DNA of 15,460 bases. It comes from Salinisphaera sp. UBA6602. Lineage in GTDB: Bacteria; Pseudomonadota; Gammaproteobacteria; Nevskiales; Salinisphaeraceae. The DNA lies in NCBI GenBank assembly GCA_002433465.1, contig DJIE01000080.1, positions 1 through 15,460 of the forward strand, read 5' to 3'. The position numbers were made by a program, and so were the translations under genes. The notes under the pieces were generated by a model, which was not told the origin of the DNA, made no database searches, and saw only the letters and a list, made by a program, of their open reading frames with translations. Below, piece after piece: positions 7,094 through 14,234 of the stretch. Position 1 is the first letter of the stretch. The number at the start of each line of letters is the position of its first letter.

Positions 7094-7217
7094 CTCAACG
7101 GCTTCGCGGCCTTTGGCTGCGGTACGCGTGCGTTCGCGCACGTGCGTTATCGGTCCGCAAACGGATCTATTGCGATACACGGTGCCTAGCCCGATGCCGC
7201 CCGAGCGTTGAGAAGAG
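7092..7217 (+). other. folded intergenic segment, candidate structured RNA
   Basis: This stretch between two terminator-like hairpins has no convincing coding frame. A perfect 9-bp inverted repeat, TTCTCAACG (7092-7100) and CGTTGAGAA (7206-7214), could close a multibranched fold. Inside it are GCGGCC-TTT-GGCTGC (7106-7120, one G-U pair), CGTGCG-TTCG-CGCACG (7127-7142) and GTCCG-CAAA-CGGAT (7153-7166, one G-U pair). The terminator-like hairpin at 7218-7235 would end such a transcript. No good promoter is visible just upstream, so it could instead be the 3' untranslated region of nhaP2 or chance structure in GC-rich DNA. It is not a tRNA. Confidence 0.25.
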
Positions 7218-7235
7218 CCGGCGAGCGCCGGTTTT
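7218..7235 (+). terminator. terminator-like hairpin between nhaP2 and DUF1249 gene
   Basis: CCGGC (7218-7222), loop GAGC and GCCGG (7227-7231) are followed by TTTT (7232-7235) on the plus strand. It lies nine bases beyond the 3' end of the convergent DUF1249 gene (7244) and about 210 bases past nhaP2. The four-base T-tract is short. Confidence 0.45.
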
Positions 7236-7243
7236 CGCCGGGA

Positions 7244-7720
7244 TCAGTCCCGTGGTTGACGCGGCCTGTGTGCGCCGCCAAACCCGTGTCCCTGGGCTAG
7301 ACAGTAGGCGAGCCACTTGTTGAGCAACAGGTTGCGCGGCCATTGCGTGGCGAGCACGTCTTCGTCTATTTCCGGCACGCCGGCAAGCGCCACGTAGCGC
7401 GAACGCGCGTCACAGGAAATGGCTTCGGCCAGCTGGGCGTCCTGGTAGACGCGCAGCAACAGATCGGGATCGGCATGGCGTGCATCACCTTCGCCGAACC
7501 AATAGGTCAGATGCACGGTCGTGGTATAGCGACAGCGTTCGACAACGCGCAGATAGAGCGTGTCGTCGGCACCCCGCGATTCGGCCGTCTCGAAGGGCAG
7601 ATCCAGCTCCGGCACCAGCCGCTCGAAGCGACGGTAGTTGCTCTCGTAGAGGCCCATAAGGCCCGTAAAGCTCCGGGGCTGTGCCGCGGCCAGCCAGTGA
7701 TTGCGTTGTAGTGTGGGCAT
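7244..7720 (-). CDS. DUF1249 domain-containing protein (YqiB family)
   Basis: Conserved gammaproteobacterial protein of unknown function, 158 residues against 140 for E. coli YqiB. Shared landmarks are LMGLYESNYRRFERLVPEL (about 21-39), VVERCRYTTTVHLTYWF (about 59-75), LLLRVYQDAQLAEAI (about 86-100) and the C-terminal LLLNKWLAYCLAQGHG. It is soluble, with no signal peptide or membrane segment. The ATG at 7720 is the only plausible start, because the next Met (22) lies inside the conserved block and there is no GTG or TTG between. The segment upstream of the start has no Shine-Dalgarno but a good promoter ending seven bases from the ATG. In E. coli relatives this gene sits with nudF, cpdA and parE; here it follows ppsR on the same strand. 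No function is assigned. Confidence 0.88.
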   Translation of the reverse strand: MPTLQRNHWLAAAQPRSFTGLMGLYESNYRRFERLVPELDLPFETAESRGADDTLYLRVVERCRYTTTVHLTYWFGEGDARHADPDLLLRVYQDAQLAEAISCDARSRYVALAGVPEIDEDVLATQWPRNLLLNKWLAYCLAQGHGFGGAHRPRQPRD

Positions 7721-7727
7721 CTAGCGG

Positions 7728-7755
7728 ACTATACGGCAGGGTGAACGCTTTTCAA
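7728..7755 (-). promoter_or_regulatory. sigma-70-like promoter of the DUF1249 gene
   Basis: On the minus strand TTGAAA (7750-7755) and TATAGT (7728-7733) each match the consensus at five of six bases, with a 16-base spacer. The -10 box ends seven bases before the ATG at 7720, so transcription should start at or within a base of the start codon. This would separate the gene from ppsR control. Confidence 0.6.
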
Positions 7756-7769
7756 ATCGGCCGGCCGAT
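7756..7769. promoter_or_regulatory. 14-bp palindrome adjoining the DUF1249 -35 box
   Basis: ATCGGCCGGCCGAT (7756-7769) is perfectly palindromic and ends directly next to the -35 hexamer of the DUF1249 promoter. It lies 14 bases past the ppsR stop codon. It may bind a dimeric regulator, or as RNA form a 5-bp stem at the ppsR 3' end; the few T residues after it make a terminator unlikely. Confidence 0.35.
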
Positions 7770-7783
7770 ACCACGCCAGCAGC

Positions 7784-8620
7784 TTAGAAGGAGCGACGAC
7801 GGATGTTCTTGTCCTGCATGATCATGGTCGCGATCTCTTCGATCGACTTGTTGGTGGTCTCCGAGTAGGACAGGCCGTGGCGCTTGTACAGGCCTTCCGC
7901 CTGGCGCAGCTCGTAGGACACCTGCGGCAGCGCGGCATACTGGCTGCCCTTGCGGCGCTCGCTACGGATCTGGTGCAGGCGTTCGGCGTCGATCCACAGA
8001 CCGTAGAGCTTGTCCTTGTGCTCGGCCAGCGCGGGCGGCAGCGTGCGTCGTTCGAGGTCTTCCTCGGTGAGCGGGTAGTTCGCGGCATACACGCCGTGCT
8101 GCATGGCCAGATAGATACATACCGGCGTCTTGCCGCAACGCGAGGGGGCGATGAGGATTACCTGGGCCTTGTGGTAGCCGTTCTCGCCCACGCCGTCATC
8201 GTGGGTCAACGCATAGTTCATCGCATCGATGCGGGATTCGTAGATGTCCTCGTCGGCTATGCCATGAGCACGCCCTTCCCGATGCGTGGACTTGGTATCG
8301 AGCGCGCCTTCCAGCGCCGGCACGAACTGATCGAACAGATCCAGAAACACCACGTTGCCTTCGCGCAGGATCTTGCGCACCTCATCGCTGACCGTGGTCG
8401 AGAACACGATCGGTTTGAGGCCGCTCGCAGCGCCGGTGTGCTCCATGTATTCCAGCGCCGAACGCGCTTTTTCCGGCGTATTGACGAACGGCAGCGTCGA
8501 CTGGCGGAAAGAGCCTTCGTCGAACTGGGTAAGCAGCGTCGCGCCCAGGGTTTCCGCGGTAATACCGGTGCGATCCGATAGAAAGAATATCGAGCGTTTG
8601 GGGTGATCGTTCGTTGTCAT
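7784..8620 (-). CDS. ppsR: PEP synthase regulatory protein, bifunctional kinase/pyrophosphorylase (DUF299)
   Basis: Cytoplasmic regulator of 278 residues that inactivates PEP synthase by ADP-dependent phosphorylation of a threonine near the catalytic histidine and reactivates it by Pi-dependent dephosphorylation. Family landmarks are SDRTGITAETLG (15-26), FVNTPEKA (45-52), IDAMNYALTHDDG (131-143) and the P-loop APSRCGKTP (158-166). KLYGLWIDAERLHQIRSERR and ETTNKSIEEIA mark the C-terminal part. Length is normal. The ATG at 8620 begins MTTNDHPKRSIFFLSDRTG, as in the family. It is divergent from ppsA across a 146-base shared control region, the classic arrangement. The target residue on PpsA here is Thr417, two before His419. 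Confidence 0.96.
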   Translation of the reverse strand: MTTNDHPKRSIFFLSDRTGITAETLGATLLTQFDEGSFRQSTLPFVNTPEKARSALEYMEHTGAASGLKPIVFSTTVSDEVRKILREGNVVFLDLFDQFVPALEGALDTKSTHREGRAHGIADEDIYESRIDAMNYALTHDDGVGENGYHKAQVILIAPSRCGKTPVCIYLAMQHGVYAANYPLTEEDLERRTLPPALAEHKDKLYGLWIDAERLHQIRSERRKGSQYAALPQVSYELRQAEGLYKRHGLSYSETTNKSIEEIATMIMQDKNIRRRSF

Positions 8621-8724
8621 GACGGCTATCGTGCACGAGCGTCGACGCTTCGACTAGCCATGTATTCGCGGCCATACCGGTCGCACGCAATGCGTTTTTC
8701 GACCCGGCAGCATTCGCGAATGTG

Positions 8725-8730
8725 TAAAAT
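8725..8730 (+). promoter_or_regulatory. possible -10 element of ppsA in the ppsR-ppsA divergent region
   Basis: TAAAAT (8725-8730) is a five-of-six -10 match, 36 bases before the ppsA start. No convincing -35 lies at the right distance, so an activator may be needed. The rest of the 146-base divergent region (8621-8766) shows no clear operator. Confidence 0.3.
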
Positions 8731-8766
8731 CGCGCTTTCGAACGTTTACCTGCGAGGACGCACATC

Positions 8767-11139
8767 TTGCAAAGCGAGCACGTGGCCTGGTTCAGCCAGC
8801 TGGGAATGAACGACGTCGAGACGGTAGGCGGCAAGAACGCCTCTCTGGGCGAAATGATCAGCCATCTTGCCGATGCGGGCGTGAATGTGCCGGACGGTTT
8901 CGCGACCACTGCCGATGCCTATCGCCAGTTTCTGGCCCACGACGGGCTGGCCGATCGCATCAACGCCGCGCTCGATGCGCTGGACGTCGACGACGTCGAT
9001 GCCCTGGCCGAAACCGGTGACAAGATCCGCCGCTGGGTGATCGACCACCCCTTCCCGCCCGAGCTCGAAGACGCGATCCGTGAGTCTTTCGAAACGCTGG
9101 CCGGCGACAACGCGGATATTTCCGTGGCCGTGCGCTCGTCGGCAACCGCGGAAGACCTGCCCGACGCCTCCTTCGCCGGCCAGCAGGAAACCTTTCTCAA
9201 CGTCCGCGGGCTCGACAACGTCATGCTCGCGATCAAGGACGTGTTCGCGTCGTTGTTCAACGACCGCGCGATTTCCTATCGCGTCCACAAGGGCTTCGAA
9301 CACAGCCAGGTGGCCCTCTCGGCGGGCATCCAGCGCATGGTGCGTTCGGATACCGGTTCTTCGGGCGTCATGTTCACCATCGATACCGAATCCGGCTTCG
9401 ACCAGGTGGTGTTCATCACCAGCTCCTGGGGCCTGGGCGAGGCCGTGGTCCAGGGCGCGGTGAACCCCGATGAATTCTATGTCTACAAGCCCAACGTCGA
9501 CGCCAAACGCCCGGCCATCCTGCGGCGGGTGAACGGCGGCAAGGCCGTGAAGATGGTCTATACCGCCGATCGCAGCCACGGCAAGACGACCGAGTTCGTG
9601 GACGTGGACGCCGCCGACCAGAGCCGCTTTTCGATCACCGATGCTGACGCCGAGGCCCTGGCTGCCCAGGCCCTGATCATCGAGCGCCACTACGGCCGGC
9701 CGATGGATATCGAATGGGGCAAGGACGGCGAAACCGGCGAGCTCTATATCCTCCAGGCACGTCCGGAAACGGTGAAATCCAACAGCGGCGGTACGCTTGA
9801 ACGCTACCAGCTCAACTCGGCCGGCCGCGACATTCTGGTGGAAGGCCGTTCGATCGGCCAGCGCGTGGGTGCCGGCAAGGTACGCAACGTCAAGTCCATC
9901 AAGGAAATGAACAAGGTCCAGGCCGGCGATATCCTGGTCACCGACATGACCGACCCGGACTGGGAGCCGGTCATGAAGCGCGCCTCGGCGATCGTGACCA
10001 ACCGCGGCGGACGCACCTGCCACGCCGCGATCATCGCGCGCGAGCTCGGTATTCCGGCCGTGGTCGGCTCGGGCAACGCAACCGAAAAGCTCACCGACGG
10101 CATGCCGGTCACCGTGTCCTGTGCCGAGGGCGATACGGGCTATGTCTACGACGGCGAGATCGACTTCAACGTCGACGAGGTCTCGCTCGACAAGATGCCC
10201 GAGATCAACACCAAGATCATGATGAACGTGGGCAACCCCGAGCGCGCCTTCGACTTCTCCATGACGCCGAATGCCGGCGTGGGGCTGGCGCGGCTCGAGT
10301 TCATCATCAACCGCCAGATCGGCGTGCACCCGCGCGCCCTGCTGGAATACGACGACCAGCCCGACGATCTGAAAAAGACGATCGATGCGCATATCGCCGG
10401 CTATTCCAGCCCGGTCGAGTTCTATATCGATCGCCTGGTCGAAGGCATTGCCACGATCGCGGCGGCGTTCGCGCCCAAGCCGGTGATCGTGCGTCTGTCG
10501 GACTTCAAGTCCAACGAATACGCCAACCTCATCGGCGGCGAGCGCTTCGAGCCGGAGGAGGAAAACCCGATGATCGGCTGGCGCGGCGCCTCGCGCTATC
10601 TGGCCAAGGATTTCACCCCCTGCTTCGAGCTGGAGCTGGCCGCGGTCAAGCGTGTACGCAACGACATGGGTCTGAAGAACGTTCAGATCATGATCCCGTT
10701 CGTGCGCACGCTCGGCGAAGCCAAGGGCGTGAGCGATCTGCTTGCCGCACACGGCCTCAAGCGCGGCGAAGACGAGCTCAAGATCATCATGATGTGCGAG
10801 CTGCCCTCGAACGCGATTCTGGCCGACGAGTTCCTGGAATACTTCGACGGCTTCTCCATCGGCTCCAACGACATGACCCAGCTCTCGCTGGGGCTGGACC
10901 GCGACTCCGGCCTGATCTCGCATCTGTTCGACGAGCGTGACCCGGCGGTGAAGGTGATGCTGGAAAAAGCCATCTCGGCCTGCAAGCGCAACAACAAGTA
11001 CGTAGGCATTTGCGGTCAGGGCCCGTCGGACTACCCTGATCTGGCCAAGTGGCTGCTCGAGCAGAATATCGAGAGCATGTCGCTCAACCCCGATACCGTG
11101 GTCAGCACCTGGCTCTATCTCGCCGGCGAGAGCGTATAG
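8767..11139 (+). CDS. ppsA: phosphoenolpyruvate synthase
   Basis: Makes PEP from pyruvate and ATP with release of AMP and Pi, the entry step of gluconeogenesis from three-carbon sources. The 790 residues match the family length. The N-terminal ATP/pyruvate-binding domain begins [15 protein letters not shown] (about 19-33) and includes [23 protein letters not shown]. The phosphohistidine swivel domain holds [21 protein letters not shown], with catalytic His419 (E. coli His421) and Thr417 as the PpsR target. The C-terminal TIM barrel has [17 protein letters not shown] and [12 protein letters not shown] with Cys749. The start is a TTG at 8767: GAGGA (8754-8758) lies eight bases upstream and the resulting N-terminus aligns with relatives. 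The gene is divergent from its regulator ppsR; the sulfurtransferase gene follows after 31 bases with no terminator between. Confidence 0.98.
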   Translation: MQSEHVAWFSQLGMNDVETVGGKNASLGEMISHLADAGVNVPDGFATTADAYRQFLAHDGLADRINAALDALDVDDVDALAETGDKIRRWVIDHPFPPELEDAIRESFETLAGDNADISVAVRSSATAEDLPDASFAGQQETFLNVRGLDNVMLAIKDVFASLFNDRAISYRVHKGFEHSQVALSAGIQRMVRSDTGSSGVMFTIDTESGFDQVVFITSSWGLGEAVVQGAVNPDEFYVYKPNVDAKRPAILRRVNGGKAVKMVYTADRSHGKTTEFVDVDAADQSRFSITDADAEALAAQALIIERHYGRPMDIEWGKDGETGELYILQARPETVKSNSGGTLERYQLNSAGRDILVEGRSIGQRVGAGKVRNVKSIKEMNKVQAGDILVTDMTDPDWEPVMKRASAIVTNRGGRTCHAAIIARELGIPAVVGSGNATEKLTDGMPVTVSCAEGDTGYVYDGEIDFNVDEVSLDKMPEINTKIMMNVGNPERAFDFSMTPNAGVGLARLEFIINRQIGVHPRALLEYDDQPDDLKKTIDAHIAGYSSPVEFYIDRLVEGIATIAAAFAPKPVIVRLSDFKSNEYANLIGGERFEPEEENPMIGWRGASRYLAKDFTPCFELELAAVKRVRNDMGLKNVQIMIPFVRTLGEAKGVSDLLAAHGLKRGEDELKIIMMCELPSNAILADEFLEYFDGFSIGSNDMTQLSLGLDRDSGLISHLFDERDPAVKVMLEKAISACKRNNKYVGICGQGPSDYPDLAKWLLEQNIESMSLNPDTVVSTWLYLAGESV

Positions 11140-11170
11140 CCCCCGTATTTTCGTCAAGCCAGGAGACCGT

Positions 11171-11995
11171 ATGTCCGCAAAGCTGCCCCTGTTCGTCGAT
11201 GCCGAGCAGCTGAACGCCGTGATCGGCGATGCCGACGTTCAGATCATCGCCGTCGACAGCGCCAGCGATTATGACCGGGCGCATATCCCGGGGGCACTGC
11301 AAATCGCGATAAGCGATTTCACGGCCAGCGCGGCACCGGTCGCCGGCCTGCTGCCGGATGCCCGGCAGCTTGCCGACGTCTTTTCCGACGCCGGGCTGCG
11401 TAACGATGCCCATATCGTGGCCTACGACCGGGCCGGCGATTCCCAGGCCGCACGCCTGCTTTATACGCTCGACGTGATGGGGCATGAGCGTATCTCGTTG
11501 CTCGACGGCGGGCTGTCGGCCTGGCATGAAGCCGGGCTTGCGCTGGAAAGCGGGCCGCCCCAGGCCGGTGCCAGCGCGTTTAACGTCGAACGCCGGGCCG
11601 AAGGCATTGCCGATCGCGGCTGGATCGAGGCGCATCTGGACGATCCCGACGTGGCGTTTCTGGACGTGCGCAGCGCGCCCGAATATGCCGGCACCGATGT
11701 GCGCAGCGCCCGTGGCGGCCATATCCCGCGCGCAACCAACCTCGACTGGAATCTGCTCAAGGGCCCGGACGGCCGGCTGCGTCCGCGCACCGAGCTGCTT
11801 CAGGTCATCTCAGAGCACGATATCGAAAGCGAGCACGAGATCGTCAACTATTGCCAGAGCCATATGCGCTCCTCGTATAGCTATCTCGTACTCAAGTACC
11901 TGGGCTTCGACAAGGTTCGCGGCTATCCCGGGGCCTGGTCGGACTGGGGCAACGCCACGGATACGCCCATCAGCGACACGCTCGACGCAAGCTGA
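11171..11995 (+). CDS. rhdA: thiosulfate sulfurtransferase, RhdA-type tandem rhodanese
   Basis: Cytoplasmic sulfurtransferase of 274 residues made of two rhodanese domains (about 8-125 and 150-265). Only the second has the catalytic cysteine: Cys228 in the loop CQSHMRSS, followed by YLVLKYLGFDKVRGYPGAWSDWGN. That loop resembles CQTHHRSG of Azotobacter/Pseudomonas RhdA rather than the CG(S/T)GVT loop of 3-mercaptopyruvate sulfurtransferases (SseA), so thiosulfate or another persulfide donor is more likely. In the first domain Asp86 (AYDRAGD) stands at the cysteine position, normal for the non-catalytic domain. The ATG at 11171 has a good AGGAG eight to twelve bases upstream. It may be transcribed with ppsA, 31 bases before it. 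The physiological acceptor is unknown. The family is certain; the substrate is inferred. Confidence 0.9.
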   Translation: MSAKLPLFVDAEQLNAVIGDADVQIIAVDSASDYDRAHIPGALQIAISDFTASAAPVAGLLPDARQLADVFSDAGLRNDAHIVAYDRAGDSQAARLLYTLDVMGHERISLLDGGLSAWHEAGLALESGPPQAGASAFNVERRAEGIADRGWIEAHLDDPDVAFLDVRSAPEYAGTDVRSARGGHIPRATNLDWNLLKGPDGRLRPRTELLQVISEHDIESEHEIVNYCQSHMRSSYSYLVLKYLGFDKVRGYPGAWSDWGNATDTPISDTLDAS

Positions 11996-12125
11996 CAATG
12001 CCCGGCCCGGCCACGCGCAGGGCGCCTGCGCGCCGCCCACGGTACGGGCCAGCCCCTGGTTCTGAGCCGGGCCGATTTATGCAGGGTTCCATCGCGGCGC
12101 TTGTTTCAAGCGTGAAGGCCTCGGC

Positions 12126-12995
12126 GTGAGCGCTCGCGCCGTGGACCTGCGCCGCGGCGCGATGATGGCCGTGGCCGGCGCCGCGGCCTTTGCCGTGGTC
12201 AGCGCCTGCATAAAGCTTGTGGGCAGCGATCTGCCCAATACGGTGGTCGTATTCTTTCGCAATCTGTTCGCGCTGGCGGTGCTCTTGCCGTGGCTTGCGC
12301 GACGCGGGCCGACAGCCGTATCCATGCGTACCGCTCGGCCGGGCATGCATTTACTGCGGGCAACGACCGGCCTCGGGGCCATGTACTGCTTTTTCTATGC
12401 GCTGTCGCAGATGCCACTGGCCAGCGCGGTACTGCTCAACTACAGCCAGCCGTTGTTTCTGCCCTTCATTGCCTGGCTATGGCTGGGCGAGCGGCCAGCC
12501 GCGCGTATCTTTCCCGCAGTGATCATCGGGTTCATCGGCGTGCTGCTTATTCTCAAGCCCGGCCTCGGCTGGCAGGGCCCCGCAGGGTTGGCCGGCCTGG
12601 CGGCCGGGCTGTTGGCTGCGACCTCAATGGCGGCCATTCGTCGGATGTCCGATACCGAGCCGACCGTACGTATCGTGATGTATTTCAGCGTGCTGGGCAC
12701 TCTCGTATCCGCCGTCCCTGCGATCGTCTCCTGGCAGACGCCTACGCCCGCGCAATGGCTGGCGCTGTTTGGCGCGGGCAGTATCGCAACGGCCGGCCAG
12801 CTGCTGCTCACCCGGGCCTACAGCCTGGCACCGGCTGCGCATATCGGCGCCCTGATCTATACCACGGTGTTGTTCGCGGCCCTGATCGGTTGGGCAGGAT
12901 GGCAGGAAACACCCGATCTTTTGAGCGCGCTCGGCGCGGCAGCGGTGATCTGCGCAGCGTTGATCGTGGTCGTGACCCGCCGTCGACGCAGCTAG
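12126..12995 (+). CDS. DMT superfamily transporter with two EamA domains
   Basis: Inner-membrane transporter of 289 residues with about ten hydrophobic segments in two EamA repeats (about 10-140 and 150-285), the RhaT/EamA-type drug/metabolite transporter layout. The first repeat contains FFRNLFALAVLLPWL (43-57) and ASAVLLNYSQPLFLPFIAWLWLGERP, a typical end-of-repeat motif. The second contains the related AAHIGALIYTTVLFAALIGWAGWQE. Exporters of amino acids, purines or cofactors are common in the family; the substrate is not readable. The start is GTG at 12126; no in-frame ATG upstream fits and the Shine-Dalgarno is weak. The MBL-fold gene begins 13 bases after the stop, so the two probably share a transcript. 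The preceding 130 bases contain a GGCGC-CTGC-GCGCC hairpin without a T-tract. Confidence 0.9.
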   Translation: MSARAVDLRRGAMMAVAGAAAFAVVSACIKLVGSDLPNTVVVFFRNLFALAVLLPWLARRGPTAVSMRTARPGMHLLRATTGLGAMYCFFYALSQMPLASAVLLNYSQPLFLPFIAWLWLGERPAARIFPAVIIGFIGVLLILKPGLGWQGPAGLAGLAAGLLAATSMAAIRRMSDTEPTVRIVMYFSVLGTLVSAVPAIVSWQTPTPAQWLALFGAGSIATAGQLLLTRAYSLAPAAHIGALIYTTVLFAALIGWAGWQETPDLLSALGAAAVICAALIVVVTRRRRS

Positions 12996-13008
12996 GGCAT
13001 ACCAACCC

Positions 13009-14040
13009 ATGAAACACGCGCTGCGCGCATTGACGCGCCGAATTCTGCCCGCAAATGAAGAAGGCTATCGCGGCCCGGTAAGCGATCATTTCGACGGCCG
13101 GCGTTTTCATAATCCATCTCCGATCCGCCACCGCCCCGGCGATCTACTGAGCTGGTGGCGCAACCGCGACAGCCAGCCCTGGCAACGGATCGAACACTTC
13201 GATCCGCCGCCCTCGCCGGCGCAGTGCGTTGACGACGGCGTGTGCATCACCTGGATCAACCACGCCACGGTGCTGGTTCAGACCGCCGGCCTGAACATTC
13301 TCACCGACCCCATCTTTTCCCAGCGCGCCAGCCCCCTGTCCTGGGCGGGTCCGCGCCGTTATCACCCGCCCGGTGTGGCGTTCGACGCCCTGCCGCCCAT
13401 TCATGTCGTCGCCATCAGCCATGCCCACTACGACCATCTCGACCGCGCGTCGATCCGGCGCCTGATCGCCCGGTTCGACCCGCTGTTCGTGGTGCCGCTG
13501 GGCCTCGAGGCCTGTATCCACCGTTTCGGTGGGCGGCGGGTGGTCAGTCGAGACTGGTGGCAGGGTCTGGATTTGAGCGCGCGGGTTCGGGTTACGCTCA
13601 CGCCCGCGCGGCACTGGTCCCGGCGTGGCCTGTTCGACCGTAATCGCAGCCTATGGGCCGGTTTCTGGTTCGACACCCCGGCAGGCCCGATCTATTTTGC
13701 CGGCGATACCGGCATGGGGTCGCATTTTCAGGCGATACGACAGCGCCTGGGCGCGCCGCGTATCGCGCTGTTGCCGATTGGCGCCTATGAGCCGCGCTGG
13801 TTCATGGCCCCGCAACACATGAACCCGGGCGACGCCGTTGAAGCACATCAACGACTCGGCGCCTGCCAGAGTGTTGGTATCCACTTCGCGACCTTCAAGC
13901 TCACAGACGAAGGTCAACACGCGCCGGCCACGGCATTGGCGAGCGCGCGGGCGGCCGCCGGGCTCGCCGCCGAGCACTTCATCGTGCCCGCGTTCGGGCA
14001 GTCCCTGCACTTCGAATCGAACGCAACAAGACGGGGCTAG
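13009..14040 (+). CDS. MBL-fold metallohydrolase, NAPE-PLD-like
   Basis: Predicted zinc-dependent hydrolase of 343 residues in the metallo-beta-lactamase superfamily. The N-terminal GPVSDHFDGRRFHNP (22-36) and overall layout match the bacterial NAPE-PLD/RomA-like group. The di-metal site is complete: HAHYDH (His138, His140, Asp142, His143), His202 in ARHWSRRG, Asp233 in FAGDTGMG, and His292 in GIHFATFKL. PIGAYEPRWFMAPQHMNP (about 263-280) is another group signature. There is no signal peptide, so it should be cytoplasmic. In animals the relative cleaves N-acyl phosphatidylethanolamine; bacterial substrates are mostly unknown, so a lipid phosphodiesterase role is only inference. It lies 13 bases after the EamA transporter gene, suggesting one operon. 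The ATG at 13009 agrees with the family N-terminus. Confidence 0.93.
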   Translation: MKHALRALTRRILPANEEGYRGPVSDHFDGRRFHNPSPIRHRPGDLLSWWRNRDSQPWQRIEHFDPPPSPAQCVDDGVCITWINHATVLVQTAGLNILTDPIFSQRASPLSWAGPRRYHPPGVAFDALPPIHVVAISHAHYDHLDRASIRRLIARFDPLFVVPLGLEACIHRFGGRRVVSRDWWQGLDLSARVRVTLTPARHWSRRGLFDRNRSLWAGFWFDTPAGPIYFAGDTGMGSHFQAIRQRLGAPRIALLPIGAYEPRWFMAPQHMNPGDAVEAHQRLGACQSVGIHFATFKLTDEGQHAPATALASARAAAGLAAEHFIVPAFGQSLHFESNATRRG

Positions 14041-14234
14041 GGCCCGTCGTCACGGGAGATGCCATCGCATTGCCCGTGCCGGGCGTGTCAGGCAAGGCGC
14101 GGGCCGATATCGACGCGTTATTTATTGCGCCGGCGCCAAGAAATGACCGCCGACACCAATCGGGCGTCCTTCGCAATCGCGGCGCAGCCGCTGCATGCGC
14201 CGCCAGCGCTTGCCTCAAGCGGCTGGCGTGGCGG
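14041..14234. other. convergent intergenic region with two hairpins
   Basis: This 194-base gap separates the MBL-fold gene from the GGDEF-EAL gene and shows no gene. A CCCGT-CGTC-ACGGG hairpin (14043-14056) begins three bases past the MBL stop. A larger imperfect hairpin, CGCCAGCGCTTG (14201-14212) with CAAGCGGCTGGCG (14216-14228), has one bulged G and a CCT loop and lies seven bases past the GGDEF-EAL stop on the minus strand. Neither has a T-tract, so both may protect mRNA 3' ends or act with Rho. Confidence 0.4.

Noticed and set aside
7001..7189. A 62-codon plus-strand frame overlapping the nhaP2 stop
   Set aside because: No Shine-Dalgarno, no recognisable similarity, and it runs through the hairpins of the intergenic region.
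8746..11157. An 803-codon open frame on the minus strand antisense to all of ppsA
   Set aside because: It mirrors the ppsA codon pattern, is low in complexity, and has no recognisable domain. PpsA itself is an unmistakable full-length match, so this is a shadow frame of GC-rich coding DNA.
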